19,191 bases of DNA from Elusimicrobia bacterium CG03_land_8_20_14_0_80_50_18 (GTDB taxonomy: Bacteria; CG03). The translations under genes and the position numbers were made by a program. Numbering within the stretch: position 1 is the first letter of the stretch; every line of letters begins with the position of its first letter. Under the pieces are notes generated by a model that was given only the letters and a program-made list of their open reading frames with translations, did not search any database and was not told where the DNA came from. Of this stretch, positions 7,101-14,404 are shown in pieces. Where the stretch lies: contig PEUP01000035.1 of NCBI GenBank assembly GCA_002780705.1, positions 1-19,191 on the forward strand, in the 5' to 3' direction.

Positions 7101-7620
7101 AAACATACTTTTAGGAGTCTGCTCTTCCGCGGCCTGCTTTAAGGCGCTGAGCCTGGCGAGCGCTCTTGTGAAGAAGGGGCACGAGGTGAAAACGGTTTTA
7201 AGCCCCTCGGCGGCTAAACTTATTTCGCCCCAGTTATTCAGCGCCGTCACAAAAAACGAGGCTTTTTCAGAACAGTTCGGCGAATCGTTTGCGTTCAGCG
7301 ATGGGCATATTTCTCTTTCGGACTGGGCGGATTTATATGTGATCGCTCCCGCCACGGCCAACACCATAGGGAAACTCGCCGCGGGAATATGTGATAATCT
7401 GCTTCTGACTCTCGCCGTTTCCCGAAGGGTGAAGCTCTTTATCGCCCCGGCCATGGAGAGCGTGATGTGGAAGAACGGGTTTGTCCGTGAAAATGTCGCG
7501 AAGCTGAAAAGCTCGGGTGTGCGATTCATAGGCCCCGTAAACGGGCGGCTTGCCAGCGGTTCCACGGGGCCGGGAAGGATGAGCGAAGCCGAAGATATAA
7601 TCAAAAAGCTCCCTCTGTGA
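7075..7620 (+). CDS. coaC: Phosphopantothenoylcysteine decarboxylase, stand-alone CoaC flavoprotein with altered active-site residues
   Basis: An FMN protein expected to decarboxylate 4'-phosphopantothenoylcysteine in coenzyme A synthesis. In most bacteria CoaC is the first half of a ~400-residue CoaBC fusion; here it is a separate 181-residue protein ending exactly where the linker would be. The catalytic His is at 78 (GHISLSDWAD), and the FMN-binding APATANTIGKLAAG at 91-104 is well kept. Two canonical residues differ: PxMNxxMW reads PAMESVMW (125-132) with Glu128 for the substrate-binding Asn, and the ACG clamp reads ASG (160-162) with Ser161 for the redox Cys. Related changes occur, from memory, in some other phyla, so activity is possible. 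TTGGAGG (7062-7068), inside the preceding gene, fixes the ATG at 7075. Confidence 0.85.
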   Translation: MRRSRTKSKNILLGVCSSAACFKALSLASALVKKGHEVKTVLSPSAAKLISPQLFSAVTKNEAFSEQFGESFAFSDGHISLSDWADLYVIAPATANTIGKLAAGICDNLLLTLAVSRRVKLFIAPAMESVMWKNGFVRENVAKLKSSGVRFIGPVNGRLASGSTGPGRMSEAEDIIKKLPL

Positions 7621-8234
7621 AACGGATACTCATAACAGCCGGGCCCACGAGGGAATATTTTGACACGGTGAGATTTATAAGCAACGCCTCCAGCGGTTCT
7701 CAGGCTTCGGCCCTGGCCTTTGAGTTTCTAAAAAGAAATTGCCGGGTGCGGATAATAAGCGGGCCCGTGAATCTGAGATATCCCCGGGGCTGCGAGGTGA
7801 TAAATGTTGTCGGCGTTCGCGAGATGTTCGCGCGGGCCCGGGAGAATATGGCCTGGTCGGATTTTACGGTCTTCGCCGCGGCGCCATGCGATCTGACGCC
7901 CGCGGCGCGCTCTGACAAAAAAATCAAGAAGAAAACATCGTCGCCTCCGCTCCTCGCGCATTCTGTTGATATAGCACTGTCTATGAACATGCTTAAAAAC
8001 GCGCCGCCCTCGGCCGGTTTTGACCTTGAGGACGATCTGAATATGGATGAGGCCTTGGATAAAATGCGGCGCAAAAGATTCAATATCATCGTCCAGAACA
8101 CAGTCCCCGCGATGGCCTCGCCGCGCACGACGGGATATATGATATCAAAAGACGGCGCTCTTTTTTTTAACGATATAAGCAAAAAGGATATGGCCGGACT
8201 CCTTTGCGAAAAAATATGCCGAATTATAAACTGA
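7617..8234 (+). CDS. coaB: Phosphopantothenate-cysteine ligase, stand-alone CoaB
   Basis: Joins 4'-phosphopantothenate and cysteine using a nucleotide triphosphate, the step before CoaC. The 205-residue protein matches the C-terminal half of CoaBC: LITAGPTREYFDTVRFISNA (5-24), with Asn23 and SSG (25-27) from the NxSSG nucleotide motif, FAAAPCDLTPA (86-96) in place of the AAVADYRP segment, SDKKIKKK (99-106) with the catalytic-lysine block, and IIVQNTV (157-163). The start is GTG at 7617, sharing GTGA with the coaC stop; there is no clear Shine-Dalgarno, so translation probably depends on coupling to coaC. A programmed or sequencing -1 frameshift at this junction that would restore a fusion cannot be excluded. 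The protein has no extra dimer domain. Confidence 0.88.
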   Translation: MKRILITAGPTREYFDTVRFISNASSGSQASALAFEFLKRNCRVRIISGPVNLRYPRGCEVINVVGVREMFARARENMAWSDFTVFAAAPCDLTPAARSDKKIKKKTSSPPLLAHSVDIALSMNMLKNAPPSAGFDLEDDLNMDEALDKMRRKRFNIIVQNTVPAMASPRTTGYMISKDGALFFNDISKKDMAGLLCEKICRIIN

Positions 8235-8956
8235 AAAAAATCCTGTCGCAGATGCGCGATACCGGAATCAATGAATTACCGTCATCATATCGCGCGCTGG
8301 TCGCTGCCGCTCCCCGCGCAAAAGAAAAAACTTCCGCCGGGAGCGCCGGCAGAGCGCCGCTTGAAAAAATAAAAAAAGAATACGCCGAATGCCTGATGTG
8401 CCCTCTCGCTAAGAGCCGTCTCCGCATTGTCTTCGGCGAGGGATCGCCTCGCGCGCGGCTCATGTTCATAGGCGAAGGTCCCGGCTTTACGGAAGATCAC
8501 CTCGGCAGGCCCTTTGTCGGACGCTCCGGAAATCTCCTGAGCGATATAATAAGCAAGGGGCTGAAGATGAAGAGAGAGGATGTCTATATCACCAACATTG
8601 TTAAATGCCACCCGATGAAGGATCCCTCTGATCCCGAAAAGCACTCAAATGACAGGCCGCCGTCGCCGGATGAAGTGTCCAAATGCATGCCCATACTGCT
8701 CAGGCAGATTGACGCCATCAGGCCGGAAGTGATATGCACGCTGGGCTCGCCCGCCGCTAAAATCATGCTGGACAGAAAAGACGGTATCTCAAATCTCAGA
8801 GGCAAGATATTTGACATCCACCCGCTGAAGGATGATCCCTGTTACAGCGTGAAACTCGTGCCCACATTCCACCCCGCGTATCTTTTGAGGAACCCCCCCG
8901 CGAAAAAACCCGCTTGGGAAGACATAAAAGTGGTGCTGGGACTTCTCAAGAAATAG
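8216..8956 (+). CDS. Family 4 uracil-DNA glycosylase (Fe-S)
   Basis: Removes uracil from DNA to begin base-excision repair. The 246-residue protein carries the family-4 iron-sulfur cysteines Cys59 and Cys62 (ECLMCPL), Cys131 (VKCHP) and Cys157 (SKCMP). Motif A is GEGPGFTEDHLGRPFVG at 86-102 and motif B is TFHPAYLL at 217-224 with His219. An N-terminal extension of about 50 polar, Ala-rich residues precedes the first cysteine, as in many members. The frame also allows a TTG start at 8204; I chose the ATG at 8216, which overlaps coaB by 19 bases. Neither start has a good Shine-Dalgarno, so coupling to coaB is likely. Placement between coaB and priA puts it with replication and repair functions. 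Confidence 0.93.
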   Translation: MPNYKLKKILSQMRDTGINELPSSYRALVAAAPRAKEKTSAGSAGRAPLEKIKKEYAECLMCPLAKSRLRIVFGEGSPRARLMFIGEGPGFTEDHLGRPFVGRSGNLLSDIISKGLKMKREDVYITNIVKCHPMKDPSDPEKHSNDRPPSPDEVSKCMPILLRQIDAIRPEVICTLGSPAAKIMLDRKDGISNLRGKIFDIHPLKDDPCYSVKLVPTFHPAYLLRNPPAKKPAWEDIKVVLGLLKK

Positions 8957-8959
8957 GTC

Positions 8960-10798
8960 ATGGAGGAATCCGTCAAACGGGAACAATCCTATTTGATAAA
9001 AGTCTGTCTGCCCATACCGGTGAGAGGCTCTTTTGATTATATCTCCGACGAGCCTGTTCCCGCCGGAAGCCGCGTTATGGTGCCTTTCGGCGGCAGGAAG
9101 AGTATGGCTTACTGCCTGGGCGTGGCGGAAAGCGCGCCGCGCGCGAAATTAAAAAAAATAATGAAAGTGATAGATGAGACGCCGCTCATAAGCCCTGAAA
9201 TGCTGACTCTGTCGCTGTGGATGGAAAAAAGATATTTCACGCCCCGCGGCATGGCTTTGAAAGTGATTTTGCCGACGGAGCTCAAGGGAAAGGCAAGGGA
9301 TTTCAAATTGCCCGCGGCGCTTCCTTTTACGGCGGATTTAAGGAAGGAGCTGCCCGCTCTGCCGCAATCCCCTCGCAATGTCTATGTCTCGGGCAGTGTA
9401 GAATTTCAGAAAAGTTTTCTGAGAAGAGAAATGGAAAAAACCATATCCGCCGCAGGCCGGGTGATATTCCTGGTGCCGCTAATGAACGAAGCATCCTCGT
9501 TTGAGGATATACTCGGCGGTTTTCGCGCCGCGCGTTTCGGTTCTGATCTTCTTCCTTCGCACAGATACAGGATACTCTGCGATTTCCGGGGAGGAAAGCT
9601 GGATGTCATAATAGGCACCCGCAGCGCCGTGTTCGCTCCTCTCGGCGAAAAGGGCCTGATAATCATGACGGGAGCCCAGAAGAAAACTTACATAGAGGAA
9701 CAGCATCCGCGTTACAGCACGGAAGAGGTGGCTATGAAACGCGCGGAGCTCTCTTCAGGGCGTTTTATCGCATGCGGCGGGGCTCTCAGCGTTGAGCAGT
9801 TTTACAGGGTGAAGAAAGGCGGGGCCGCGGCTGTCTGTGAGAAAAACGCCGCTCCCCCCCGCAGGAGAGTCTGCGACCTCCTTGAAGAGAGCGTCAATTT
9901 CGGCGTCTCGTCGGAGCTGTTAAAAAATATAAAGAGCGCCCTCAATGAAAAAAAACAGGCGCTGCTATATTCACCCCGCGGCGGATGGGCCACATCCTAT
10001 GTCTGCTCCGCCTGCAAATTCGTGATGAAATGCGAAAAATGCGGCCGCAAACTCTGCGTGTCGGGTTTCAATCTTTATTGTTCATCCTGCAAAAAAACTG
10101 TCCCTGTTCCGGAAAGATGCCCCCGCTGCCGGAGGAAGAAGATGAAAAACAGGGGAATCGGCCGCGGGCTTATGGCCTCTTTTCTGCGCAAGCAGTTTCC
10201 GGAGAACAGGATCGCGGCGGTGGACGCGGACGCCACAGCGTCGGACAAAAAGAGGATTTATGAGAAATATGAGAAGGGGGATCTGGATGTTCTGATAAGC
10301 GGCCCCGGTTTCGCCGCCGTGAGAAACTGGTCAAAGACGGGGCTCTTCGCGGTGATGGACGCGGACTTTCTCCTTTATGGCGATGACTGGGCGGCCGAAG
10401 AAAAAACTTTTCTCTGGCTGAGCAGCCTTGCATCTTCTTTCGCGAGCGGCCGGACAGACGCCATTTTTATGGCGCAGACGAAGATCGCTCCGGATTTAGT
10501 CAGGGCAGCTCTCTCGGGCGATGAATCTTTTTATGAGAAACAGCTTGATGTGCGCAGAAAATTCGCTTTTCCGCCCTTCGCGAGGATACTGAGAATAAAA
10601 ATCAGCGGCCGCGCCGCCTCAGAGGCGGCGCTCAAGCTCCGCGCTGACATAAAAGACAAAGTCATGGAGCTCTCGCCCGAAGATAAGCCCGCCGCGTCCG
10701 CGATCGGCGTGGAAATACGCGTCAAAATAGACCCCGATGCCGATTTTGAGATAGAGAAAATAAGAGGCGCCTCGGTGACGATAGAGGAAGAACGGTGA
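8960..10798 (+). CDS. priA: PriA-like primosomal protein lacking helicase ATPase motifs
   Basis: PriA recognises stalled forks and reloads the replisome, normally with ATP-driven helicase activity. This 612-residue homologue is short for the family (~730). The N-terminal 3'-DNA-binding domain (about 11-105, PVRGSFDYISDE and RVMVPFGGR) is present, IIGTRSAVFAPL (217-228) is intact, and the zinc region keeps all eight cysteines (349, 352, 358, 361, 374, 377, 387, 390). The ATPase motifs are gone: where GxTGSGKTE belongs the sequence reads VSGSVEFQK (143-151), DEEH is TGAQ (237-240), the GTQM motif is SGPG (447-450), and QVxGRAGR has become SLASSFASGR (489-498). The frame is uninterrupted and well coupled to its neighbours, so it looks maintained. 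Actinobacterial PriA proteins are an established precedent for helicase-dead PriA; a structural fork-binding and loading role is inferred. Confidence 0.87.
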   Translation: MEESVKREQSYLIKVCLPIPVRGSFDYISDEPVPAGSRVMVPFGGRKSMAYCLGVAESAPRAKLKKIMKVIDETPLISPEMLTLSLWMEKRYFTPRGMALKVILPTELKGKARDFKLPAALPFTADLRKELPALPQSPRNVYVSGSVEFQKSFLRREMEKTISAAGRVIFLVPLMNEASSFEDILGGFRAARFGSDLLPSHRYRILCDFRGGKLDVIIGTRSAVFAPLGEKGLIIMTGAQKKTYIEEQHPRYSTEEVAMKRAELSSGRFIACGGALSVEQFYRVKKGGAAAVCEKNAAPPRRRVCDLLEESVNFGVSSELLKNIKSALNEKKQALLYSPRGGWATSYVCSACKFVMKCEKCGRKLCVSGFNLYCSSCKKTVPVPERCPRCRRKKMKNRGIGRGLMASFLRKQFPENRIAAVDADATASDKKRIYEKYEKGDLDVLISGPGFAAVRNWSKTGLFAVMDADFLLYGDDWAAEEKTFLWLSSLASSFASGRTDAIFMAQTKIAPDLVRAALSGDESFYEKQLDVRRKFAFPPFARILRIKISGRAASEAALKLRADIKDKVMELSPEDKPAASAIGVEIRVKIDPDADFEIEKIRGASVTIEEER

Positions 10799-12717
10799 AC
10801 AGAAAAAAAACCGCGGCGCTGATAATTATCGCGATAGCGGGAGCGCTTTATTCACTGAATATCAGAGAGGGCCAGATAGGCCATGTCAACGACGACGCTT
10901 ATTACATAAACGCCGCCCGATGGTTCGCGGGCGTGCAGAGCGAGCAGAAACAGCTCTCTTCAAGGTCTCTGGGTTTTTCTCTTCTGCTGGCGCCGGTCGC
11001 CCGCGCGTCGGGGGAATATCTTCTGCCTTTCCGTCTGGTGCCGCTGTTGTTCGCGCTGGCTTCTCTATGGATGGTATGGCTGATTTTCAGAAAGATGGCG
11101 TCACCGGCAGTCTGTTTTTCTGTTCTTCTGCTCGTGGCCTTCAATCATCTGAATCTTATTTTCAGCACAATGGTCATGAGCGAGGAGGCCTATCTTTTTT
11201 TCTCGCTCCTGGCTTTATGGGTATTCATCAGGCGCGAAAACAAGAGATTTTCCTATGTCTGGTCACTTCTTCAGGCGCTGACACTTGCGGCTCTTTCCTA
11301 CATAAGGCCGGAGGGTTTCCTTCTGGCTTTTTCCGTTTTTGCCGTTCTTTTGATCTGGCGCAGATACAGGGACGCCCTTTACAGCGTTTTTTTCTTCATC
11401 CTTCTGATTTTGCCTCTTGTCACAAACAGCTTCGGCATAGGTTCAAGCCTGAATAAGTATGTGAACGAGCTTCTCTTTCCGGTGTTTTACGCGGGTCTTT
11501 GGACTGTCATAAAAACCGGTTTTATATATTTCCTGACAGAGATCTCCGCTGTGGCTTTTTTTACGGATGTCATCAGTAGCCGGATGGGCTTTTTTGAGCT
11601 CCCCGCCGCGCTGATAGTCGCCGTCGTTATAGTTTCCGGCATTCTCTCGCGGCTGACAAAAAAGGGTTCAAAAATGTCTTTCCGTCCCGTCGCGGCACTC
11701 TTTGCTTTGTATCTCGTCCTTTACACGGCCTTTCATATGATATGGCCGGCGAAGGGCGCGCGTTTCGTGATACCGATTCTGAGCTTTATTTATTACTTCT
11801 TTTTCTCGGCGATTGAGCGCTGGTATGCCGTTGGAATTTTTGGCAGATTCAGAAAAAAAGCGTTTGGCGTGGCGTCTTCGTCCGCCGCAGGGGCGACGGT
11901 AACGGCGCTGATCCTGATGATGTTCGCCTATCAGAATTATCTGATCCTTATAACGCCTGTGCCTCCGCTCTTTCCTGAGACATTCGCTTATGTGAAAGAC
12001 AGCAGCAAGCAGGGAGATGTGTTCGTCAGCGAGTCGGCGGAAAGATTTTTTCTTAAAACCGGCATAAAAACGGCTTCGCCGCCGGCATATCTGACAGCTG
12101 ATGATTTCTATCATTTTATCCTCAGCGCCGGCGTCACTCGCGCGGCCTTCTGCGGACTCCCGCGGCTTTCAACGAAATACAGAGAGTTCCCCACCATGAG
12201 CTCAGCGGGCATTAAAAGATACGCTGTTTATTTGCAAAATGCGCAAAGATTTGAAAAGGAATACGAAAACAAAGATGAAGGAACGGTTATCTACCGGCTG
12301 AATCAAACTTATGCCGCGAATTTCCAAAAAGCATATGAGATGATGATAGGAGCTTTGAATGACATTAAGGAAGGGAAGAAGGTTGAAGTGGAAAAAAAGC
12401 TGATCAAAGCTCTTGATCTATGCCCGTCTTTAACAAAGGCCTCTGATAATCTCCTTCGTATCTATATTGACTTAGGCCGGGGCGATGAAGCGGCGGCGCT
12501 GATAAATAAAATTGAGCAAGCGAGAAGGGCCTCGCATATCACTCTTTTTCTTGCGGGGGAGCTTTGTGAAAAAGCTGGTAAAAAAGACCGAGCGGCGGGT
12601 TATTACAGGCGTTGTGCGAATGAGGCGCTGAAAATCGGCGATCACAGCATATTAAAAGCCGCGCAGGAACGGCTGACAATGTGTCTGTCAGGCCAAGCGT
12701 CTGTAATTGACAACTAA
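10795..12717 (+). CDS. GT-C-fold (ArnT/PMT-like) membrane glycosyltransferase candidate with C-terminal TPR region
   Basis: A 640-residue membrane protein. It starts with a short cytoplasmic end and a transmembrane helix (about 5-22), then NDDAYYINAARW at 32-43, which resembles the acidic first-loop motif of GT-C glycosyltransferases that use polyprenyl-phosphate sugars (Asp33/Asp34), and a second acidic pair in MSEEAY (128-133), as in ArnT/PMT-like proteins. About ten hydrophobic segments follow to residue ~385. The remaining ~250 residues are soluble, and the last ~120 (from about 515) look like tetratricopeptide repeats, with helix pairs such as KLIKALDLCPSLTKASDNLL. The GTG start overlaps the priA stop (GTGA). 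Substrate is unknown. It is the last gene of the operon and functionally unlike its neighbours. Confidence 0.7.
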   Translation: MNRKKTAALIIIAIAGALYSLNIREGQIGHVNDDAYYINAARWFAGVQSEQKQLSSRSLGFSLLLAPVARASGEYLLPFRLVPLLFALASLWMVWLIFRKMASPAVCFSVLLLVAFNHLNLIFSTMVMSEEAYLFFSLLALWVFIRRENKRFSYVWSLLQALTLAALSYIRPEGFLLAFSVFAVLLIWRRYRDALYSVFFFILLILPLVTNSFGIGSSLNKYVNELLFPVFYAGLWTVIKTGFIYFLTEISAVAFFTDVISSRMGFFELPAALIVAVVIVSGILSRLTKKGSKMSFRPVAALFALYLVLYTAFHMIWPAKGARFVIPILSFIYYFFFSAIERWYAVGIFGRFRKKAFGVASSSAAGATVTALILMMFAYQNYLILITPVPPLFPETFAYVKDSSKQGDVFVSESAERFFLKTGIKTASPPAYLTADDFYHFILSAGVTRAAFCGLPRLSTKYREFPTMSSAGIKRYAVYLQNAQRFEKEYENKDEGTVIYRLNQTYAANFQKAYEMMIGALNDIKEGKKVEVEKKLIKALDLCPSLTKASDNLLRIYIDLGRGDEAAALINKIEQARRASHITLFLAGELCEKAGKKDRAAGYYRRCANEALKIGDHSILKAAQERLTMCLSGQASVIDN

Positions 12718-13020
12718 TCCTAATGTCACATGTCAAGACCTGATAATATGATAGGTAATTCTGTACACTTAGGGCAAGTGTTGGAATACGAAGCAAGGAG
12801 AGGGTGTTTAACGACAATTATTTTTCCCCCGCAGCGATAAAGAATCCTGTTATTCCGAAGAAGAAATAGAAGGCATGGTTGATAAAATTGTAGAACGGAT
12901 AAATAAGGAATTTCAGTAATTTCAATAGCGCTGTTTTCTTAAAGATTCCTGCCTGCCGGCGAGGTAGGGAATGTCTCTCCGAGACATAATTTCGCGGCTT
13001 TCACAATTTATGGGACAATG
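12718..13020. other. Convergent intergenic region with hairpins and possible gene remnants
   Basis: The 303-base spacer separates the end of the + strand operon from the end of folD on the - strand. It is more AT-rich than its surroundings. It holds a palindromic repeat (12948-12968), a perfect 7-bp hairpin ATGTCTC/GAGACAT (12971-12987), and two tiny frames: one from GTG 12804 preceded by AAGGAG (21 codons), and one ending at 12919 whose last residues read YSEEEIEGMVDKIVERINKE (stop follows). The second has the look of a helical protein C-terminus, but I cannot identify it. No clear terminator with a T tract is seen for either operon. Confidence 0.4.
12948..12968. repeat. Short GC-rich palindrome, copy 2
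   Basis: Begins CCTGCCTGCCGGC and ends GAGGTAGG, centred on GCCGGC at 12955-12960. It shares its left 13 bases with the perfect palindrome at 15848-15871. It stands in the convergent spacer downstream of both operons. Confidence 0.6.
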
Positions 13021-13860
13021 CTAAATTTTTTGAAGTTCCGCGGCGCGGACGGCGTTGGTGAGGAGCTGATAAGCGGTGACGGGGCCTACGCCGCCGGGAA
13101 CAGGGGTGATGAAAGAGGCCTTTTTGACTGCGCCCTTGAAATCCACATCGCCGCATATCCCGTGTTTCGCCACATTAAAACCGACATCTATTACGGTGGC
13201 GCCGCTTTTTATCATTGACGCTTTTATCAGATTCTTCGCACCCGCCGCGGCTATGAGAATGTCCGCTTTTTTTGTGTGAGAGGCCAGGTTTCCGGTTTTT
13301 ATGTTGCAGACTGTCACCGTGGCGTTTTCAGCGAGAAGCATCATGGCGAGGGGTTTTCCCACTATGTCGGAGCATCCGACGATCACGGCGTTTTTTCCGC
13401 CGGGGCGGCATTTCGCGCTTTTGAGTATTGCCATCACCGCCGCCGCGGTGCAGGGGGGCATTATCGCTTTTCCCCGGGCGAGAAGACCGGTGTTGTCGGG
13501 ATTCACGCCTTCTATGTCTTTTTCAGCCCGGATTCTCCTATGCACCTCAAGCGCGCTTATTCCCGAAGGCAGAGGAAGCAGGACTATTATCCCCGTCACT
13601 TTCCTGTCGCTGTTGAGCTCTTCTATTTTTTTGATGATTGTCCTCTCGTCCGCCGAAGCGGGAAATTGTATTTTTCTGTATTCTATCCCCACCTCACGGC
13701 AGCTCCTTTCCTGACGGGAAATGTAGGCGTCTGACGCGCGCGAAGCGCCGGCGCTGACAGACACTATCAGGGGCTTGAGTTTGAGTCTGTTCATCTTCCC
13801 TCGGAGATGACTCTTTATTCTGCCCGCCAGTTTTTTTCCGTCAAATACGACAGCTTTCAT
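13021..13860 (-). CDS. folD: FolD-family methylene-THF dehydrogenase lacking the cyclohydrolase catalytic residues
   Basis: FolD normally oxidises 5,10-methylene-THF to methenyl-THF and then hydrolyses it to 10-formyl-THF. This 279-residue homologue has the family length and fold: DAYISRQ at 44-50, LLPLP at 94-98, KDIEGVNP at 114-121, PPCT at 135-138, VGCSDIVGKP at 161-170, and TPVPGGVGP at 252-260. Compared with E. coli, Tyr50 is kept (Tyr46), but the three residues tied to the cyclohydrolase step are changed: Lys54 to Gln50, Gln98 to Leu94 and Asp121 to Glu117. Two cofactor contacts also differ: GRS is GCS (162-164) and CHSRT is CNIKT (185-189). The protein probably acts as a dehydrogenase only, with the adjacent FchA doing the hydrolysis. 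GGTGAG (- strand, 13864-13869) precedes the start, whose A is shared with the fchA stop (TAATG). Confidence 0.88.
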   Translation of the reverse strand: MKAVVFDGKKLAGRIKSHLRGKMNRLKLKPLIVSVSAGASRASDAYISRQERSCREVGIEYRKIQFPASADERTIIKKIEELNSDRKVTGIIVLLPLPSGISALEVHRRIRAEKDIEGVNPDNTGLLARGKAIMPPCTAAAVMAILKSAKCRPGGKNAVIVGCSDIVGKPLAMMLLAENATVTVCNIKTGNLASHTKKADILIAAAGAKNLIKASMIKSGATVIDVGFNVAKHGICGDVDFKGAVKKASFITPVPGGVGPVTAYQLLTNAVRAAELQKI

Positions 13861-14402
13861 TATCTCACCGAATCAATGAGAGCCGCGCTTTTCTTTCTCA
13901 GCGCCATAAGGCGTTTTCCGGCCTCACGCGCGCGGCTTTTTTCCTTCAGCCCTTTCAGATTTTCCATCGCGGGGAGTGCCGCCCCCGTTAAGGCGGCGAA
14001 AAGATAGCAGAGCCCCGCAACCGTGTCGCTCTTAAGATTGGCGTTCCCTTTTTTTGCCACAAACACGCCGATGGCGATGGCCTCTGCGGAAAGTTCGCAG
14101 ACGCGGACCGGCACATCCGCGGCTTTTTTGAGCGCCGCTACCGTTCTTTTTTTTCTGTAATTAGCGTAGGCAATCCCGTCGGCGTCTATCTGTTTCTCAA
14201 GCTGTTTCCTTATTTTTTTTATGGCGGTGACGGCTTTTTTCATTTCTTTGCCGGACCGCTTCAGCGAATAAGAGGCGCTCATCTCTATGAGCGAGGCTCC
14301 CATGGCCGCCGCCAGAGCAGAGGCGGAGCCGCCGCCCGGAGCGGGGCTTTTGCCCGCGAGTTTTTCAAGATAGTTTGTCAGCGTGGAGTTTAGGAGAGCC
14401 AT
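13860..14402 (-). CDS. fchA: FchA-type methenyl-THF cyclohydrolase (cyclodeaminase/cyclohydrolase family)
   Basis: A 180-residue homologue of the cyclodeaminase domain of formiminotransferase-cyclodeaminase. Stand-alone bacterial members include FchA, the methenyl-THF cyclohydrolase of clostridial purine fermenters and acetogens. The signature SPAPGGGSASALAAAMGASL spans 19-38, followed by acidic QIDADGIAYA (71-80) and KSDTVAGLCYL (124-134) with the final helix carrying the family's Asn (ENLKG, 147-151). The fold is all helical. It is separated by two bases from ackA and overlaps folD by one base, so the three are one operon. Because the adjacent FolD has lost its cyclohydrolase residues, FchA is the best candidate for converting methenyl-THF to 10-formyl-THF (or the reverse). 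A formimino-THF cyclodeaminase role is the alternative, but no histidine-degradation genes are near. Confidence 0.85.
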   Translation of the reverse strand: MALLNSTLTNYLEKLAGKSPAPGGGSASALAAAMGASLIEMSASYSLKRSGKEMKKAVTAIKKIRKQLEKQIDADGIAYANYRKKRTVAALKKAADVPVRVCELSAEAIAIGVFVAKKGNANLKSDTVAGLCYLFAALTGAALPAMENLKGLKEKSRAREAGKRLMALRKKSAALIDSVR

Positions 14403-14404
14403 GT

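Noticed and set aside
8204..8215. TTG start for the uracil-DNA glycosylase
   Set aside because: It has no good Shine-Dalgarno and an ATG lies four codons later; kept only as an alternative.
12971..12987. Hairpin ATGTCTC/GAGACAT considered as a terminator for folD or the plus-strand operon
   Set aside because: Neither strand has a run of T after the stem, so it is only listed as part of the spacer.
13276..13734. Plus-strand frames opposite folD
   Set aside because: They mirror folD codons on the other strand and show no domain signature.
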